DNA from: DASXRA01 sp036506155
GTDB lineage: Bacteria; Actinomycetota; Actinomycetes; Mycobacteriales; Jatrophihabitantaceae
Reading direction: 5' to 3'
NCBI GenBank assembly: GCA_036506155.1
Contig: DASXSF010000153.1
Span: 1 to 64,000 of the forward strand
DNA length: 64,000 nt
Shown here: piece by piece, positions 53,261-62,459 of the stretch
Numbering within the stretch: position 1 is the stretch's first letter
Layout of the letters: each line of letters starts with the position of its first letter
The notes under the pieces: generated by a model
The model's input: only the letters and a program-made list of their open reading frames with translations
Told to the model about the DNA's origin: nothing
Databases searched by the model: none
Program-made: the position numbers and the translations under genes

Positions 53261-55522
53261 TCAGCCGGCGAAGCGAAGCCAGAGGGCTCCGAGCGGGGGT
53301 ACCCGCAGCCGTGCCGAAGCGGGAAGCCCGTGCGCCGCCTCGTCGACAGCGCTCACGCCGCCGAAATTGCCCACCCCGGAGCCGAAGTACACCTCGGCGT
53401 CGGTGTTGATCACCTCGTCCCAGCGTCCCGTCCGGGGCAGGCCGAGCAGGTACTGCTCGTGTGGGATGGCGGCGAAGTTCGCCACGCAGGCAAGCACCGA
53501 GGCGTCGGAGCCATAGCGCAGAAACGAGAACACGTTGCCGGCGACGTCGTCCGCGTCGATCCAGCCGAACCCCGCCGGCTCGTGGTCCTGTGACCACAGT
53601 GCCGACGTCTCGCGGTATATCCGGTTGAGGTCGCCGACCAGACGGGCCACGCCGCGATGGTCAGGTGCGTCGAGCAGCCACCAGTCGAGGGAGCGGGACT
53701 CGCTCCACTCGCCGCCCTGGCCGAACTCCTGGCCCATGAACAGCAGCTGCTTGCCCGGATGCGCCCACATGTAGGCGAACAACGCGCGCAGCGTCGCCAT
53801 CTGCTGCCAGCGGTCGCCCGGCACCTTGGAAAGCAGCGAGCCCTTGCCGTGCACGACCTCGTCGTGCGAGATCGGCAGCACGTAGTTCTCCGAGTAGGCG
53901 TACATCATCGAGAAGGTCATCTCGTGGTGGTGGTACTGCCGGTGGATGGGCTCGTGGCTGATGTAGCCGAGCGTGTCGTGCATCCAGCCCATGTTCCACT
54001 TGAACCCGAAACCGAGCCCGCCCAGATACGTCGGGCGGGTGACGCTCGGCCACGCCGTCGATTCCTCAGCCACGGTTATCACGCCCGGGACGCGCTTGTA
54101 GACGGTCGCATTCACCTCCTGGAGGAACGACACCGCGTCGAGGTTCTCCCGGCCGCCGTGGACGTTGGGCGCCCATTCGCCCTCGCGGCGCGAGTAGTCG
54201 AGGTACAGCATCGACGCGACGGCATCGACGCGCAGCCCGTCGACGTGGAACTCCGAAAGCCAGTACAGCGCATTCGCGACCAGGAAGTTGCGCACCTCGC
54301 GCCGCCCGAAGTCGAACACGAAGGTGCCCCAGTCGGGCTGCTCGCCGCGGCGCGGATCGGCGTGCTCGTAGAGCGGCGTGCCGTCGAAGCGGCCGAGCGC
54401 CCAGTCGTCGCGGGGAAAATGTGCGGGTACCCAGTCGACGATCACCCCGACGCCTGCCCCATGCAGCCGGTCGACGAGGTAGCGGAAGTCGTCTGGATCG
54501 CCGAACCGTGCGCTCGGCGCGTAGTACGACGAGACCTGGTAACCCCACGAGCCGCCGAACGGATGCTCGGCGACCGGCAGGAACTCGACGTGGGTGAAGC
54601 CGGTCTCGCGCAGGTATTCGATCAGTTCGTCGGCCAGCTGACGATACGACAACCCCTGGCGCCACGACCCGATGTGAACCTCGTAGATCGACATCGGCGA
54701 GGCGCGCCAGTTCGTTCGACCGCGCTCGGCGAGCCATTCGTCGTCGCCCCACTTGTGCGACGAGGTGAACACCACCGAGGCGGTCGCCGGAGGTATCTCT
54801 GTGGCGAACGCCAGCGGGTCGGCCTTTTCCCGCCACCTGTCGTCGGCGCCGAGGATCTGGTACTTGTACCGGCATCCGTCGGTGACGTCGGGTACGAACA
54901 GCTCCCAGACGCCGGACGAGCCGAGTGAGCGCATGGGGAACGCCCGCCCGGACCAGTAGTCGAAGTCGCCGGCGATGCGTACGCCGCGCGCGTTCGGCGC
55001 CCACACCGCGAACGACGTTCCGGTCACGGTGCCGCCGGGGGTGTCGTACGAGCGCACGTGTGCGCCCAGGACCTGCCAGAGGTTCTCGTGCCGGCCCTCG
55101 CCGATCAGGTGCAGGTCGACGTCGCCGAGGGTGGGCAGCCATCGGTAGGGGTCGTCGACGACGAACGAGTGGTCGCCGTAGCGCACCTCCAGCCGGTAGT
55201 CGGTCGGCGCGCCGTCGACGGTGCCGCCGAACACGCCGTGGCGCAGTCGCGAAAGTGGCACCCGCGTGCCGCCGACGAGCGCCGTGACCGCGCTCGCCTC
55301 GGGGCGCAGCGTGCGGACCACGGTGCGCCCGTCCGCTGTCGGGTGCGCGCCGAGGATGCTGTGCGGATCGTGGTGCGCGCCGCCGGCGAGACGCTCCAGC
55401 TCGCCGCCGTCGACCGTCGCATCCCGCCCGGGCGAATCCGCACGCACCTGCGGCGCGCCCGCGTCGCGGCCGCGAGGCTCTTCGCGCGAGCGCTCATCGC
55501 GCTGGCGCTCATCGCCACTCAT
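53261..55522 (-). CDS. glgB: 1,4-alpha-glucan branching enzyme
   Basis: GlgB makes alpha-1,6 branches in glycogen. The 753-residue GH13_9 enzyme has two N-terminal beta modules (HHDPHSILGAHP...; GTSFAVWAPNARGVRIAGDFDYW), the nucleophile Asp in GLRVDAVASMLYLDYSR, acid/base Glu in ITVAEESTAWPSVT and VLPISHDEVVHGKGSL. The ATG at 55522 has GGAGA 8 nt upstream and overlaps mak by 14 bp. The first 26 residues are partly encoded by the dispersed repeat (DERSREEP at 9-16) and are not part of the usual protein; a GTG at 55447 is an alternative start. Confidence 0.95.
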   Translation of the reverse strand: MSGDERQRDERSREEPRGRDAGAPQVRADSPGRDATVDGGELERLAGGAHHDPHSILGAHPTADGRTVVRTLRPEASAVTALVGGTRVPLSRLRHGVFGGTVDGAPTDYRLEVRYGDHSFVVDDPYRWLPTLGDVDLHLIGEGRHENLWQVLGAHVRSYDTPGGTVTGTSFAVWAPNARGVRIAGDFDYWSGRAFPMRSLGSSGVWELFVPDVTDGCRYKYQILGADDRWREKADPLAFATEIPPATASVVFTSSHKWGDDEWLAERGRTNWRASPMSIYEVHIGSWRQGLSYRQLADELIEYLRETGFTHVEFLPVAEHPFGGSWGYQVSSYYAPSARFGDPDDFRYLVDRLHGAGVGVIVDWVPAHFPRDDWALGRFDGTPLYEHADPRRGEQPDWGTFVFDFGRREVRNFLVANALYWLSEFHVDGLRVDAVASMLYLDYSRREGEWAPNVHGGRENLDAVSFLQEVNATVYKRVPGVITVAEESTAWPSVTRPTYLGGLGFGFKWNMGWMHDTLGYISHEPIHRQYHHHEMTFSMMYAYSENYVLPISHDEVVHGKGSLLSKVPGDRWQQMATLRALFAYMWAHPGKQLLFMGQEFGQGGEWSESRSLDWWLLDAPDHRGVARLVGDLNRIYRETSALWSQDHEPAGFGWIDADDVAGNVFSFLRYGSDASVLACVANFAAIPHEQYLLGLPRTGRWDEVINTDAEVYFGSGVGNFGGVSAVDEAAHGLPASARLRVPPLGALWLRFAG
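55477..55500 (-). repeat. Dispersed repeat, copy 5, within the glgB coding start
   Basis: The 24-nt repeat lies on the minus strand, in frame with glgB, and encodes DERSREE preceded by D or R. A further GCGATGAGCGCCAGCGCGATGAGTGG-like degenerate stretch precedes it at 55500-55522, so the glgB start codon lies at the edge of the repeat region. Confidence 0.8.
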
Positions 55523-56903
55523 GTTGCGTCTCCGGCCGGAGCTTGGCCAGCGAGGCAAGCGTGATCGCCAACCAGGCTGGACGATGCCGTGCCTCGTACA
55601 CCGCCTCGTACACCGCCTTGTCCGCCTCGAAGCCACGGATCACGGCATCGTCCAGCTCGCGCCCTGAGGCCTCGGCGTAGCCGTTCTGGAACGCGGCGCG
55701 GTTGCGCTCGGCCCACTCGTCGGCGCGGTATTCGAGCTGAGCGTTCGCTCCGGTGTCTATGAGCTGGTGACGGGCGGCGTACTCGAACGAGCGCAACATG
55801 CTCGCAACGTCTCGCAGCGGCGAATCGAAGGCACGGCGGACGGCCACCGGCACCACGGGCTCGCCCTCGAAGTCGAGCACGACGAAGCGATGAACCGTGC
55901 GCAGCACGTTGCCGAGGTGCAGGTCTCCGTGGATGCGCTGCGTGGTGAGGGCCGCAGTCCTGCCCGCGGCGCTGAACCCGTCGAAGGCCGTGCGCAGCTC
56001 GTCTTCGACCTCGCGCAGCTCCGGCACGACGTCGATCGCCGAGTCGAGGCGTTCGTGCATCGCGGAGGCCCGCGCAACGAGGTCCTCGCCGGCCAGCACT
56101 GACGTCCCGAACGCCTGCGCGAGGTCGGCATGCACCTCGGCGGCGGCCACGCCCAGCCGCTCCGCCTCGGCGGCGAAGTCGCCGCCGGCCTCGTCGGCAT
56201 GCAGATCCGCCTCGGCCATCAGGTCACGCACGCTCGTCTTGGCTAGTTCCCAGCCGTCCGTCGCGGTGATCATGAACTCCTGGAGCATCGCGAGGCTGGT
56301 GGGCTGGTCGTCGAGGTCGGCGGAAACGGTGCCGAGCAGCCGGGCCACGTGGCGCGCGCCCAGCTCGGTCAAGGCACGGTGTACCTCGATGTCAGGGTTG
56401 ATGCCGGGTTCGAGGCGCCGGAACACCTTCAGGATCGCCTGGTCCCCGTAGACGAGCGACGTGTTCGACTGCTCGGCGGTGAGCACCAAGCTGGACTGGC
56501 CCACCGGGATGTCGTCGGGCTCGCCGATTCGGGCGAAGCGCAGCGGACCCTGGGTCGCCTCGTCGCGAATGCCGAGCAGCCATGCCTGCGTCACGTCCTT
56601 GTCGTGCAGCGCGTCATAGATCCAGCGCGGCTCGCCGTCGATCGCCACCGAGCCGAGCAGCACGTGTTCGAGCGTCGGCACCAGCTCGCCACGCACCACC
56701 AGCGGCAGCTGGTATGTCTCCACCGCACCGTCGTCGTAGGTGACCGTGGCCAGCCACAGCGACACCTCCGGCGGCCCGGCCGCGAGCACTACCACGCGGC
56801 TCACTGTGACAGCCGACGCGGTGCGGCCCTTGCCGGCGAACCACCGCTGCGCCGGCAGCCACTGGTCGACGAGGGGCTGCAGGTCGTGCTCGGACAACGT
56901 CAC
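55509..56903 (-). CDS. mak: Maltokinase (Mak/Pep2)
   Basis: Mak phosphorylates maltose with ATP to maltose-1-phosphate, the donor for GlgE. The 464-residue protein from the GTG at 56903 starts VTLSEHDLQPLVDQWLPAQRWFAGKGR, the N-cap shared with actinobacterial maltokinases. It has an aminoglycoside-kinase-like fold: AEQSNTSLVYGDQAILKVFRRL, catalytic QRIHGDLHLGNVLRT and metal-binding VVLDFEGEP. GTGA overlap with treS and overlap with glgB show tight coupling. The extension to 57110 is a shadow over treS. Confidence 0.95.
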   Translation of the reverse strand: MTLSEHDLQPLVDQWLPAQRWFAGKGRTASAVTVSRVVVLAAGPPEVSLWLATVTYDDGAVETYQLPLVVRGELVPTLEHVLLGSVAIDGEPRWIYDALHDKDVTQAWLLGIRDEATQGPLRFARIGEPDDIPVGQSSLVLTAEQSNTSLVYGDQAILKVFRRLEPGINPDIEVHRALTELGARHVARLLGTVSADLDDQPTSLAMLQEFMITATDGWELAKTSVRDLMAEADLHADEAGGDFAAEAERLGVAAAEVHADLAQAFGTSVLAGEDLVARASAMHERLDSAIDVVPELREVEDELRTAFDGFSAAGRTAALTTQRIHGDLHLGNVLRTVHRFVVLDFEGEPVVPVAVRRAFDSPLRDVASMLRSFEYAARHQLIDTGANAQLEYRADEWAERNRAAFQNGYAEASGRELDDAVIRGFEADKAVYEAVYEARHRPAWLAITLASLAKLRPETQHEWR

Positions 56904-58615
56904 GCGGGTACCTCGGTTTCCTCGCTCGGCTGCATCGGACGGGGCATGCGAAGCCAGTAGAAACCGTGACCACTCAGTGTGAGCAGGTACGGCAGCTCGC
57001 CGATGGCCGGGAAGCGGGCACCCCCCATCAGCTCGATCGGCTCCGAACCTTCCCAGGGACGCAGGTCCAGCTCGACAGGCTGCGCGAACCGTGACAGGTT
57101 GTTCACGCACAGCACGATGTCGTCCCCGAACTCCCGGACGAAGCTCAGCACACTCGGGTTACTACCCCCGATGTCATGAAACGAACCCAGGCCGAACGCG
57201 GGATTCGCCTTGCGTACCTGGATCATGCGGCGTGTCCAATGCAGCAGCGACGAGGTGTTCCGGGTTTGCGATTCGACGTTGGTGACCTGGTAGCCGTAGA
57301 TCGAGTCCATGTTGACGGGCAGGTACAGCCGGCCGGGGTCGCACGTGGAGAAGCCGGCGTTCCGGTCCGGCGTCCACTGCATCGGGGTCCGTACGCCGTC
57401 GCGGTCGCCGAGCCAGATGTTGTCGCCCATGCCGATCTCGTCGCCGTAATACAGGACCGGCGAGCCGGGCAGCGAGAGCAGCAGCGCGGTGAACAACTCG
57501 ATCTGGTCGATGTCGTTCTCGAGCAGTGGGGCCAGCCGGCGGCGGATGCCGATGTTCGCCTTCATCCGCGGGTCCTTGGCGTACTCCGCCCACATGTAGT
57601 CGCGTTCCTCGTCGCTCACCATCTCGAGGGTGAGTTCGTCATGGTTGCGCAGGAAGATGCCCCACTGGCAGTTCTCCGGGATCTGCGGGGTCTGCGCCAT
57701 GATCTCGGAGATCGGATACCGCTGCTCGCGTCGCACCGCCATGAAAATGCGCGGCATCACCGGAAAATGGAACCCCATGTGGCACTCGTCGCCGCCGGTG
57801 CTGGGGTCGCCGAAGTACTCGACCACGTCCGCCGGCCACTGGTTCGCCTCGCAGAGCAGGATGCGGTCAGGGTAGTCGGCGTCTATCTCCTTGCGTAGCC
57901 GCCTGAGGAACTCGTGCGTCTCGGGCAGGTTCTCGCCGTTCGTCCCGTCATGAACGAACAGGTACGGCACTGCATCCAGCCGCAGGCCGTCGATACCCAG
58001 GTCCAGCCAGAAGCGCAACGCGTCGATGATGGCCTGCTGGACGGCGGCCTCGTCGAAGTTCAGATCCGGCTGATGGCTGAAGAACCGGTGCCAGAAGTAT
58101 TGCTTGCGCACGGGGTCGAACGTCCAGTTGGACGGCTCGGTGTCGACGAAGATGATCCGTGCCTCGGGATAGCGGGTGTCGTCGTCCTCCCAGTGGTAGA
58201 AGTTGCCGTAGGGGCCGTCGGGGTAGCTGTGGGAGGCCTGGAACCACGGGTGCTGGTCGGATGTATGGTTCATGACGAAATCGATGATCACCCGAATGCC
58301 GCGGGTGTGCGCAGCGTCCAGGAACGCTTTGAAGTCGTCGATCGTCCCGAACTCGGGCAGTACGTCGGTGTAGTTGGTGATGTCGTACCCGCCGTCGCGC
58401 AGCGGCGACGGGTAGAACGGCGGCAGCCAGAGGCAGTCGACGCCGAGCCACTGGAGGTAGTCGAGCTTGTCGGTGAGCCCGCGCAGATCGCCCGTGCCGT
58501 CGCCGTTGGAGTCGCTGAACCCGCGCACGAGCACCTCGTAGAACACGGCACGCTTGAACCACAACGGATCTGTCCCGGCGGGCGGGCGCCGGTCGACGCT
58601 GTGCTGGTCGGTCAC
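56900..58615 (-). CDS. treS: Trehalose synthase (maltose alpha-D-glucosyltransferase)
   Basis: TreS interconverts trehalose and maltose. The 571-residue GH13_16 enzyme starts at the GTG at 58615; WFKRAVFYEVLVRGFSDSNGDGTGD opens the barrel. The nucleophile Asp is in IDGLRLDAVPYLF, the Glu in ILLCEANQWPADVVEYFGDP, and the transition-state Asp in LRNHDELTLEMVSDEERDYM. TreS and Mak, which form a complex in mycobacteria, are adjacent and translationally coupled here. The region is 69 bp downstream of glgE. Confidence 0.96.
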   Translation of the reverse strand: MTDQHSVDRRPPAGTDPLWFKRAVFYEVLVRGFSDSNGDGTGDLRGLTDKLDYLQWLGVDCLWLPPFYPSPLRDGGYDITNYTDVLPEFGTIDDFKAFLDAAHTRGIRVIIDFVMNHTSDQHPWFQASHSYPDGPYGNFYHWEDDDTRYPEARIIFVDTEPSNWTFDPVRKQYFWHRFFSHQPDLNFDEAAVQQAIIDALRFWLDLGIDGLRLDAVPYLFVHDGTNGENLPETHEFLRRLRKEIDADYPDRILLCEANQWPADVVEYFGDPSTGGDECHMGFHFPVMPRIFMAVRREQRYPISEIMAQTPQIPENCQWGIFLRNHDELTLEMVSDEERDYMWAEYAKDPRMKANIGIRRRLAPLLENDIDQIELFTALLLSLPGSPVLYYGDEIGMGDNIWLGDRDGVRTPMQWTPDRNAGFSTCDPGRLYLPVNMDSIYGYQVTNVESQTRNTSSLLHWTRRMIQVRKANPAFGLGSFHDIGGSNPSVLSFVREFGDDIVLCVNNLSRFAQPVELDLRPWEGSEPIELMGGARFPAIGELPYLLTLSGHGFYWLRMPRPMQPSEETEVPA

Positions 58616-58684
58616 GTTGCCCCTCTCTTGCCCGGTCTGGCTCCGACGGCCACAACTGACTGGATGGACGCTATCGCCTGGCGG

Positions 58685-60676
58685 TTACCAGCGTCTGGCA
58701 CGCACGGCAAAGATGTGCGCGGGCTGGTCGTGGGGGTCGAGGCGCACGTAGTTGTATTGACCCCACCGGTACTCAGCTCCGCTGAGCAGGTCCTCGACGG
58801 CGAACTCGTCGGCCCAGTCGATGCCCAGTGCGGGCAGGTCCAGCGACGTCCAGCCCTCGCGGACGTTGTGCGGATCGGTCGAGCAGGCGACCAGGACGGT
58901 GTCGCCGCTCTCCGGATCCCGTTTGCTGAACACCGTGATCGCGTCGTTGTCGATGTAGTGGATCCGCAGTGTGCGCAGCCAGTGCAGCGCAGGGTGCTCG
59001 CGGCGGATCGTGTTGAGGCGCGTGAGCAGCGGCGCCAGCGATCGTCCGTCGGCCAGCGCGCCGGCGTAGTCGCGCGGGCGCAGCTGGTATTTCTCCGAGT
59101 CGAGGTACTCCTCGCTACCGGGCCGCACGGGAAGGTGCTCGTACAGCTCGTAGCCGGAGTAGACGCCCCAACTCGGCGACAGCATCGACGCGAGGATCGC
59201 GCGAATCTTGAACGCCGCCGGTCCGCCGAGCTGGAGATACTCGTTGAGGATGTCGGGAGTGTTGACGAAGAAGTTGGGCCGCATGTGATCCCCGGCCGCG
59301 GCAAGCTCCGTGGCGTACGCCTCAAGCTCGTCCTTGCTGTTGCGCCAGGTGAAGTAGGTGTAGCTCTGGCTGAAGCCGAGCTCAGCCAGTGCGTGCATCA
59401 TCGCGGGGCGGGTGAACGCCTCGGCCAGCAGGATCACGTCAGGATGCTTCTTCTTGACGGCACTGATCAGCCAGCGCCAGAAATCCAGCGGCTTGGTATG
59501 CGGGTTGTCGACCCGGAAGACCTTGACGCCGGCGTCGATCCAGTGCAGGAGTACGCGCAGGCACTCGGCATACAGGCCGTCCGGGTCGTTGTCGAAGTTG
59601 AGCGGATAGATGTCCTGGTATTTCTTCGGCGGGTTCTCGGCGTAGGCGATCGTGCCGTCGGGCTTGGTGGTGAACCACTCCGGATGAGTGCTCACCCAGG
59701 GGTGGTCGGGCGCGCAATTCAGCGCATAGTCCAGCGCCACCTCCATGCCGAGCTGGTGGGCGCGCTTGATCAGCGCCTTCAGGTCGGCCAGCGTGCCGAG
59801 CTCCGGGTGGATCGCGTCGTGGCCGCCGTCCTTCGAGCCGATGGCCCACGGCGAGCCCACGTCCCACGAGGCCGCCACGAGGCTGTTGTTCGGCCCCTTG
59901 CGGTTGACCTCGCCGATGGGGTGGATGGGTGGCAGATACACCACGTCGAAGCCCATGCCGGCGACGTAATCGAGGTGCTCGGCGGCGTCCTTGAGTGTGC
60001 CGTGCCGAACCGGACGTGCCGGTGCTTGCGGATCGTTCGCGAGCTGGGCGCCGATCGAGCGGGGGAAGAACTCGTACCACGATCCGCACAGGGCTCGCGG
60101 GCGATCGACCCAGAGCGGGTACCGCGGCGAGCGGGTGAGCAGATCACGCACCGGGTTGGCGTCGACCAGCCGGGCGAGGAACGGGTCGAGCGCGGGCCCG
60201 ACCCGGTGCGCCAGGTCGAGGCCGGTGTCGCGCAGCCACATCGCCGCCGCCGCCGCCCGGGGACGCTCCTGCTTGGGAAGCGTCCTGGCCAGCTGGTCGA
60301 ACAGCCGGGCACCGTTTTCCAGGTCGTTGGCGAGGTCTTCGGCGCCCTGCCCGGCCTCGATCTTGACGGTGACGTTGTGCCGCCACGTCGCCATCGGGTC
60401 GGCCCACGCCTCGACGGTGAACGTCCAGGCACCCTCGCGGTCGAGCACGATCGTGGCGTGCCACTCGTCCGTGCCGGGGGCTCCGGGCGACATCCGCACA
60501 AAGGGGACGCGCGTACCGCCCGGCCCGCGTAACGCGACGTTGGCGGCGACGGCGTCGTGCCCTTCGCGGAAGACCAGGGCGGACACGGGGACGTGCTCGC
60601 CGAGCACCGCCTTGGCCGGCAACGTGCCGCCGGCGACGACCGGATGGACCGAGGTGAGACCGAGGCGTCCGACCAC
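58685..60676 (-). CDS. glgE: Alpha-1,4-glucan:maltose-1-phosphate maltosyltransferase
   Basis: GlgE extends linear alpha-1,4-glucan by two glucose units from maltose-1-phosphate. The 663-residue GH13_3 enzyme has an N-terminal beta domain, the helical insert (QERPRAAAAAMWLRDTGLDLAHRV), SWYEFFPRSIG, VVYLPPIHPIGEVNRKGPNN, the nucleophile Asp in VFRVDNPHTKPLDFW and the Glu in ILLAEAFTRPAMM. The GTG start at 60676 (MVGRLGLTSVHPVV) is used. It is the first gene of the glgE-treS-mak-glgB set. GlgE is essential in M. tuberculosis because maltose-1-phosphate is toxic when it accumulates. Confidence 0.96.
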   Translation of the reverse strand: MVGRLGLTSVHPVVAGGTLPAKAVLGEHVPVSALVFREGHDAVAANVALRGPGGTRVPFVRMSPGAPGTDEWHATIVLDREGAWTFTVEAWADPMATWRHNVTVKIEAGQGAEDLANDLENGARLFDQLARTLPKQERPRAAAAAMWLRDTGLDLAHRVGPALDPFLARLVDANPVRDLLTRSPRYPLWVDRPRALCGSWYEFFPRSIGAQLANDPQAPARPVRHGTLKDAAEHLDYVAGMGFDVVYLPPIHPIGEVNRKGPNNSLVAASWDVGSPWAIGSKDGGHDAIHPELGTLADLKALIKRAHQLGMEVALDYALNCAPDHPWVSTHPEWFTTKPDGTIAYAENPPKKYQDIYPLNFDNDPDGLYAECLRVLLHWIDAGVKVFRVDNPHTKPLDFWRWLISAVKKKHPDVILLAEAFTRPAMMHALAELGFSQSYTYFTWRNSKDELEAYATELAAAGDHMRPNFFVNTPDILNEYLQLGGPAAFKIRAILASMLSPSWGVYSGYELYEHLPVRPGSEEYLDSEKYQLRPRDYAGALADGRSLAPLLTRLNTIRREHPALHWLRTLRIHYIDNDAITVFSKRDPESGDTVLVACSTDPHNVREGWTSLDLPALGIDWADEFAVEDLLSGAEYRWGQYNYVRLDPHDQPAHIFAVRARRW

Positions 60677-60765
60677 TGGAACTCCTGCTCCTCGCGTAAG
60701 CGCTCCTCGCGGCCACGTTACCGAGGTCAGCGCCGTCGTCCTATATGTCGGGCGCCCACTCGCAC

Positions 60766-60789
60766 GCGATGAGCGCTCGCGCGAAGAGC
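60766..60789 (+). repeat. Dispersed repeat, copy 6
   Basis: A full 24-nt copy in the 201-bp gap between glgE's start and the CGNR gene's stop. It is followed by GC-rich palindromic bases (CCGCGACGCGGCCCGCGCC). Nothing else is evident in the gap apart from a possible glgE promoter close to 60677-60740. Confidence 0.8.
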
Positions 60790-60877
60790 CGCCGGCCGCG
60801 ACGCGGCCCGCGCCGAAGGCGCGGAGTGGCTCGAGGTGCGCCCCTTGTGGGCGCGGCCGAGAGACACGAACCGGCGG

Positions 60878-61447
60878 TTAGGATCGCCGCGCGCGGTGGG
60901 CCGCGGCTTTGACCCGGTTCTGGCACGCGGTCGAGCAGAACCGGCGCGTGCCGTTGCGGGACACATCGACGAACACCCGGTCGCACTCCGGGGCGGAGCA
61001 CACGCCGAGACGGTCGGCGTATTCGCTGCCGAGGACGGTCGCCAGCCCGATCGCACAGCTGGCCGCCCAGCCGTCGGCGAAATCCTGATCGCGGCCGTGG
61101 TAGTGCAAGTGCCATGGCTCCCCGTCGTGGCGTTCGAGGTAGGGCGTCGGCCGCAGTTCATCCAGCAGGGCGTTCACGCTGCGCGCGGCTGCGTCGATGT
61201 CGCCCCGGCCGGCCTGCTCGAACACGATGCGCAGCCGAGCCGCAACGGCAACCAGCTTGCGGGCCTGCGCCGGGCCCATGCGGCCGTGTGCGCGCAGGCC
61301 GGTGGTGAGCGCCTTCGCCAGCTCACCCTCGTCCGGTAGCGGGTATGGACGTCCCCTCCGGCTGCCCGCAGTCGCCGTGTTGACGAGCTCGGCGCTCGCC
61401 GCGACCACCGCATCGGTGTGACTGTTGAAGTTCACTTGACCAGTCAT
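60878..61447 (-). CDS. CGNR zinc-finger protein, putative regulator
   Basis: The 189-residue protein from the ATG at 61447 (MTGQVNFNSHTDAVVAASAELVN) has AGGAAGG just upstream. It has the ABATE-type helical domain and a C-terminal CGNR zinc finger: CSAPECDRVFVDVSRNGTRRFCSTACQNRVKAAAHRAR, with four Cys. CGNR proteins are presumed transcription regulators. It is divergent from a methyltransferase gene across 60 bp containing an imperfect inverted repeat. It lies within the alpha-glucan cluster but has no known link to it. Confidence 0.88.
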   Translation of the reverse strand: MTGQVNFNSHTDAVVAASAELVNTATAGSRRGRPYPLPDEGELAKALTTGLRAHGRMGPAQARKLVAVAARLRIVFEQAGRGDIDAAARSVNALLDELRPTPYLERHDGEPWHLHYHGRDQDFADGWAASCAIGLATVLGSEYADRLGVCSAPECDRVFVDVSRNGTRRFCSTACQNRVKAAAHRARRS

Positions 61448-61466
61448 GCCTTCCTGGGTAGCGTTC

Positions 61467-61496
61467 GTAACTGTCAAAGCTGGCTACAACAGTAAC
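61467..61496. promoter_or_regulatory. Imperfect inverted repeat between CGNR and methyltransferase genes
   Basis: GTAACTGT (61467-61474) and ACAGTAAC (61489-61496) pair at seven of eight positions, with 14 nt between. It occupies the centre of the 60-bp divergent intergenic region and is a plausible autoregulatory operator for the CGNR protein. Support is only positional. Confidence 0.35.
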
Positions 61497-61507
61497 GGAG
61501 GAACGCG

Positions 61508-62266
61508 ATGCCGACAGTCCGGCAGGCCCGCCACTGGCTCGACCGCTGGGACCGCCAGCAGGAGTTCTACCTGGCCGACCGCGAAGAGCGTTTCTCCGTC
61601 ATCGCAGACCTCGTCGAGGCGGCCTGCGCCGCGGAGCCGTTGGTCGTCGATCTCGGCGTCGGCCCCGGCTCACTCGCGATTCGGCTGCTGGACCGGCTGC
61701 CCGGCGCGCGAGTGGTGGGCATCGATGCCGACCCGTTGCTGCTCGGGCTCGCCCGGAGCGCGTACGGCGGCCGCCCTGGATTGCGCCTGGTCGATCACGA
61801 CCTGCGCATGCCGGGCTGGCTCGATGCGCTGCACCTGGACCGTGCGCCGGATGCGTTCGTCAGCACCACCGCGCTGCACTGGCTCACCCGTGACGAGCTC
61901 GCCGAGCTGTACGCCGCGTGCGGCCGCGCGCTACAACCGGGTGGCGTGCTCATCAACGGCGATCACCTACACGACGGACCGGCATGTCCCGGCCTGGACT
62001 CGCTCACCCGCGTGGTGCGGGACCGGCGCGCGGCACGTGTGGGCATCGCGGGTGACGAGGACTGGCAAGCGTGGTGGGAGGCCGTCCGTCAGGCGCCGGA
62101 GCTGGCGGATCTCGCCGCGATGCGGGGGCAACACGGCGTCGAACATGACGTGGCCGCCGCCGCCAGTTTCGACGACCACCTCACGGCACTGCGGCGCGCC
62201 GGGTTCGCAGAGGCGGGCACCGTCTGGCAGCACGGCGACGACCGGGTGCTGGTCGCCGTCCGCTGA
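61508..62266 (+). CDS. Class I SAM-dependent methyltransferase
   Basis: The 252-residue protein has AACGGAGGAAC just before the ATG. SAM-binding motif I is VVDLGVGPGSLAIRLLDRLP (about 52-71), motif II VVGIDADPLLL, and the middle DAFVSTTALHWLTRDELAELYAACGRALQPGGVLINGDHL fits the trans-aconitate/ubiquinone-type methyltransferase group. The substrate is unknown. The gene is divergent from the CGNR regulator. Confidence 0.88.
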   Translation: MPTVRQARHWLDRWDRQQEFYLADREERFSVIADLVEAACAAEPLVVDLGVGPGSLAIRLLDRLPGARVVGIDADPLLLGLARSAYGGRPGLRLVDHDLRMPGWLDALHLDRAPDAFVSTTALHWLTRDELAELYAACGRALQPGGVLINGDHLHDGPACPGLDSLTRVVRDRRAARVGIAGDEDWQAWWEAVRQAPELADLAAMRGQHGVEHDVAAAASFDDHLTALRRAGFAEAGTVWQHGDDRVLVAVR

Positions 62267-62285
62267 CGTCCTGGTGTCGGCCGCC

Positions 62286-62459
62286 CTAGGCGGCCCGGTC
62301 GGCTGCTTCGCTCTCGTCGGCGCTGGCGCGCGCTGCTGCGACGTCGCGTTCGTACTCGTCGGCGACGACGTCTATCAGGTCGTCGCGGCCGCAGCGTACG
62401 AGCCAGTTCACCTGCGCCACGTAGTAGTCGTTCAGGGTGCGGAGTTGGTTGCTGTCCAT
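62286..62459 (-). CDS. 57-residue conserved-looking small protein
   Basis: A short minus-strand frame starts at the ATG at 62459 and ends at a TAG at 62286-62288. It begins MDSNQLRTLNDYYVAQVNWL, continues VRCGRDDLIDVVADEYERDV and ends with an Ala/Glu/Asp tail. The amphipathic helical N-terminus and regular acidic composition, together with codon bias, suggest a real gene; I recall similar small actinobacterial proteins with LNDYYVAQVNWLV. The function is unknown. It is convergent with the methyltransferase (19 bp) and divergent from glgP. Confidence 0.68.
   Translation of the reverse strand: MDSNQLRTLNDYYVAQVNWLVRCGRDDLIDVVADEYERDVAAARASADESEAADRAA

Noticed and set aside
57914..60532. 872-codon open frame on the plus strand
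   Set aside because: It is antisense to treS and glgE; its repetitive Val/Arg/Gln/Asp composition is the mirror of conserved GH13 genes.
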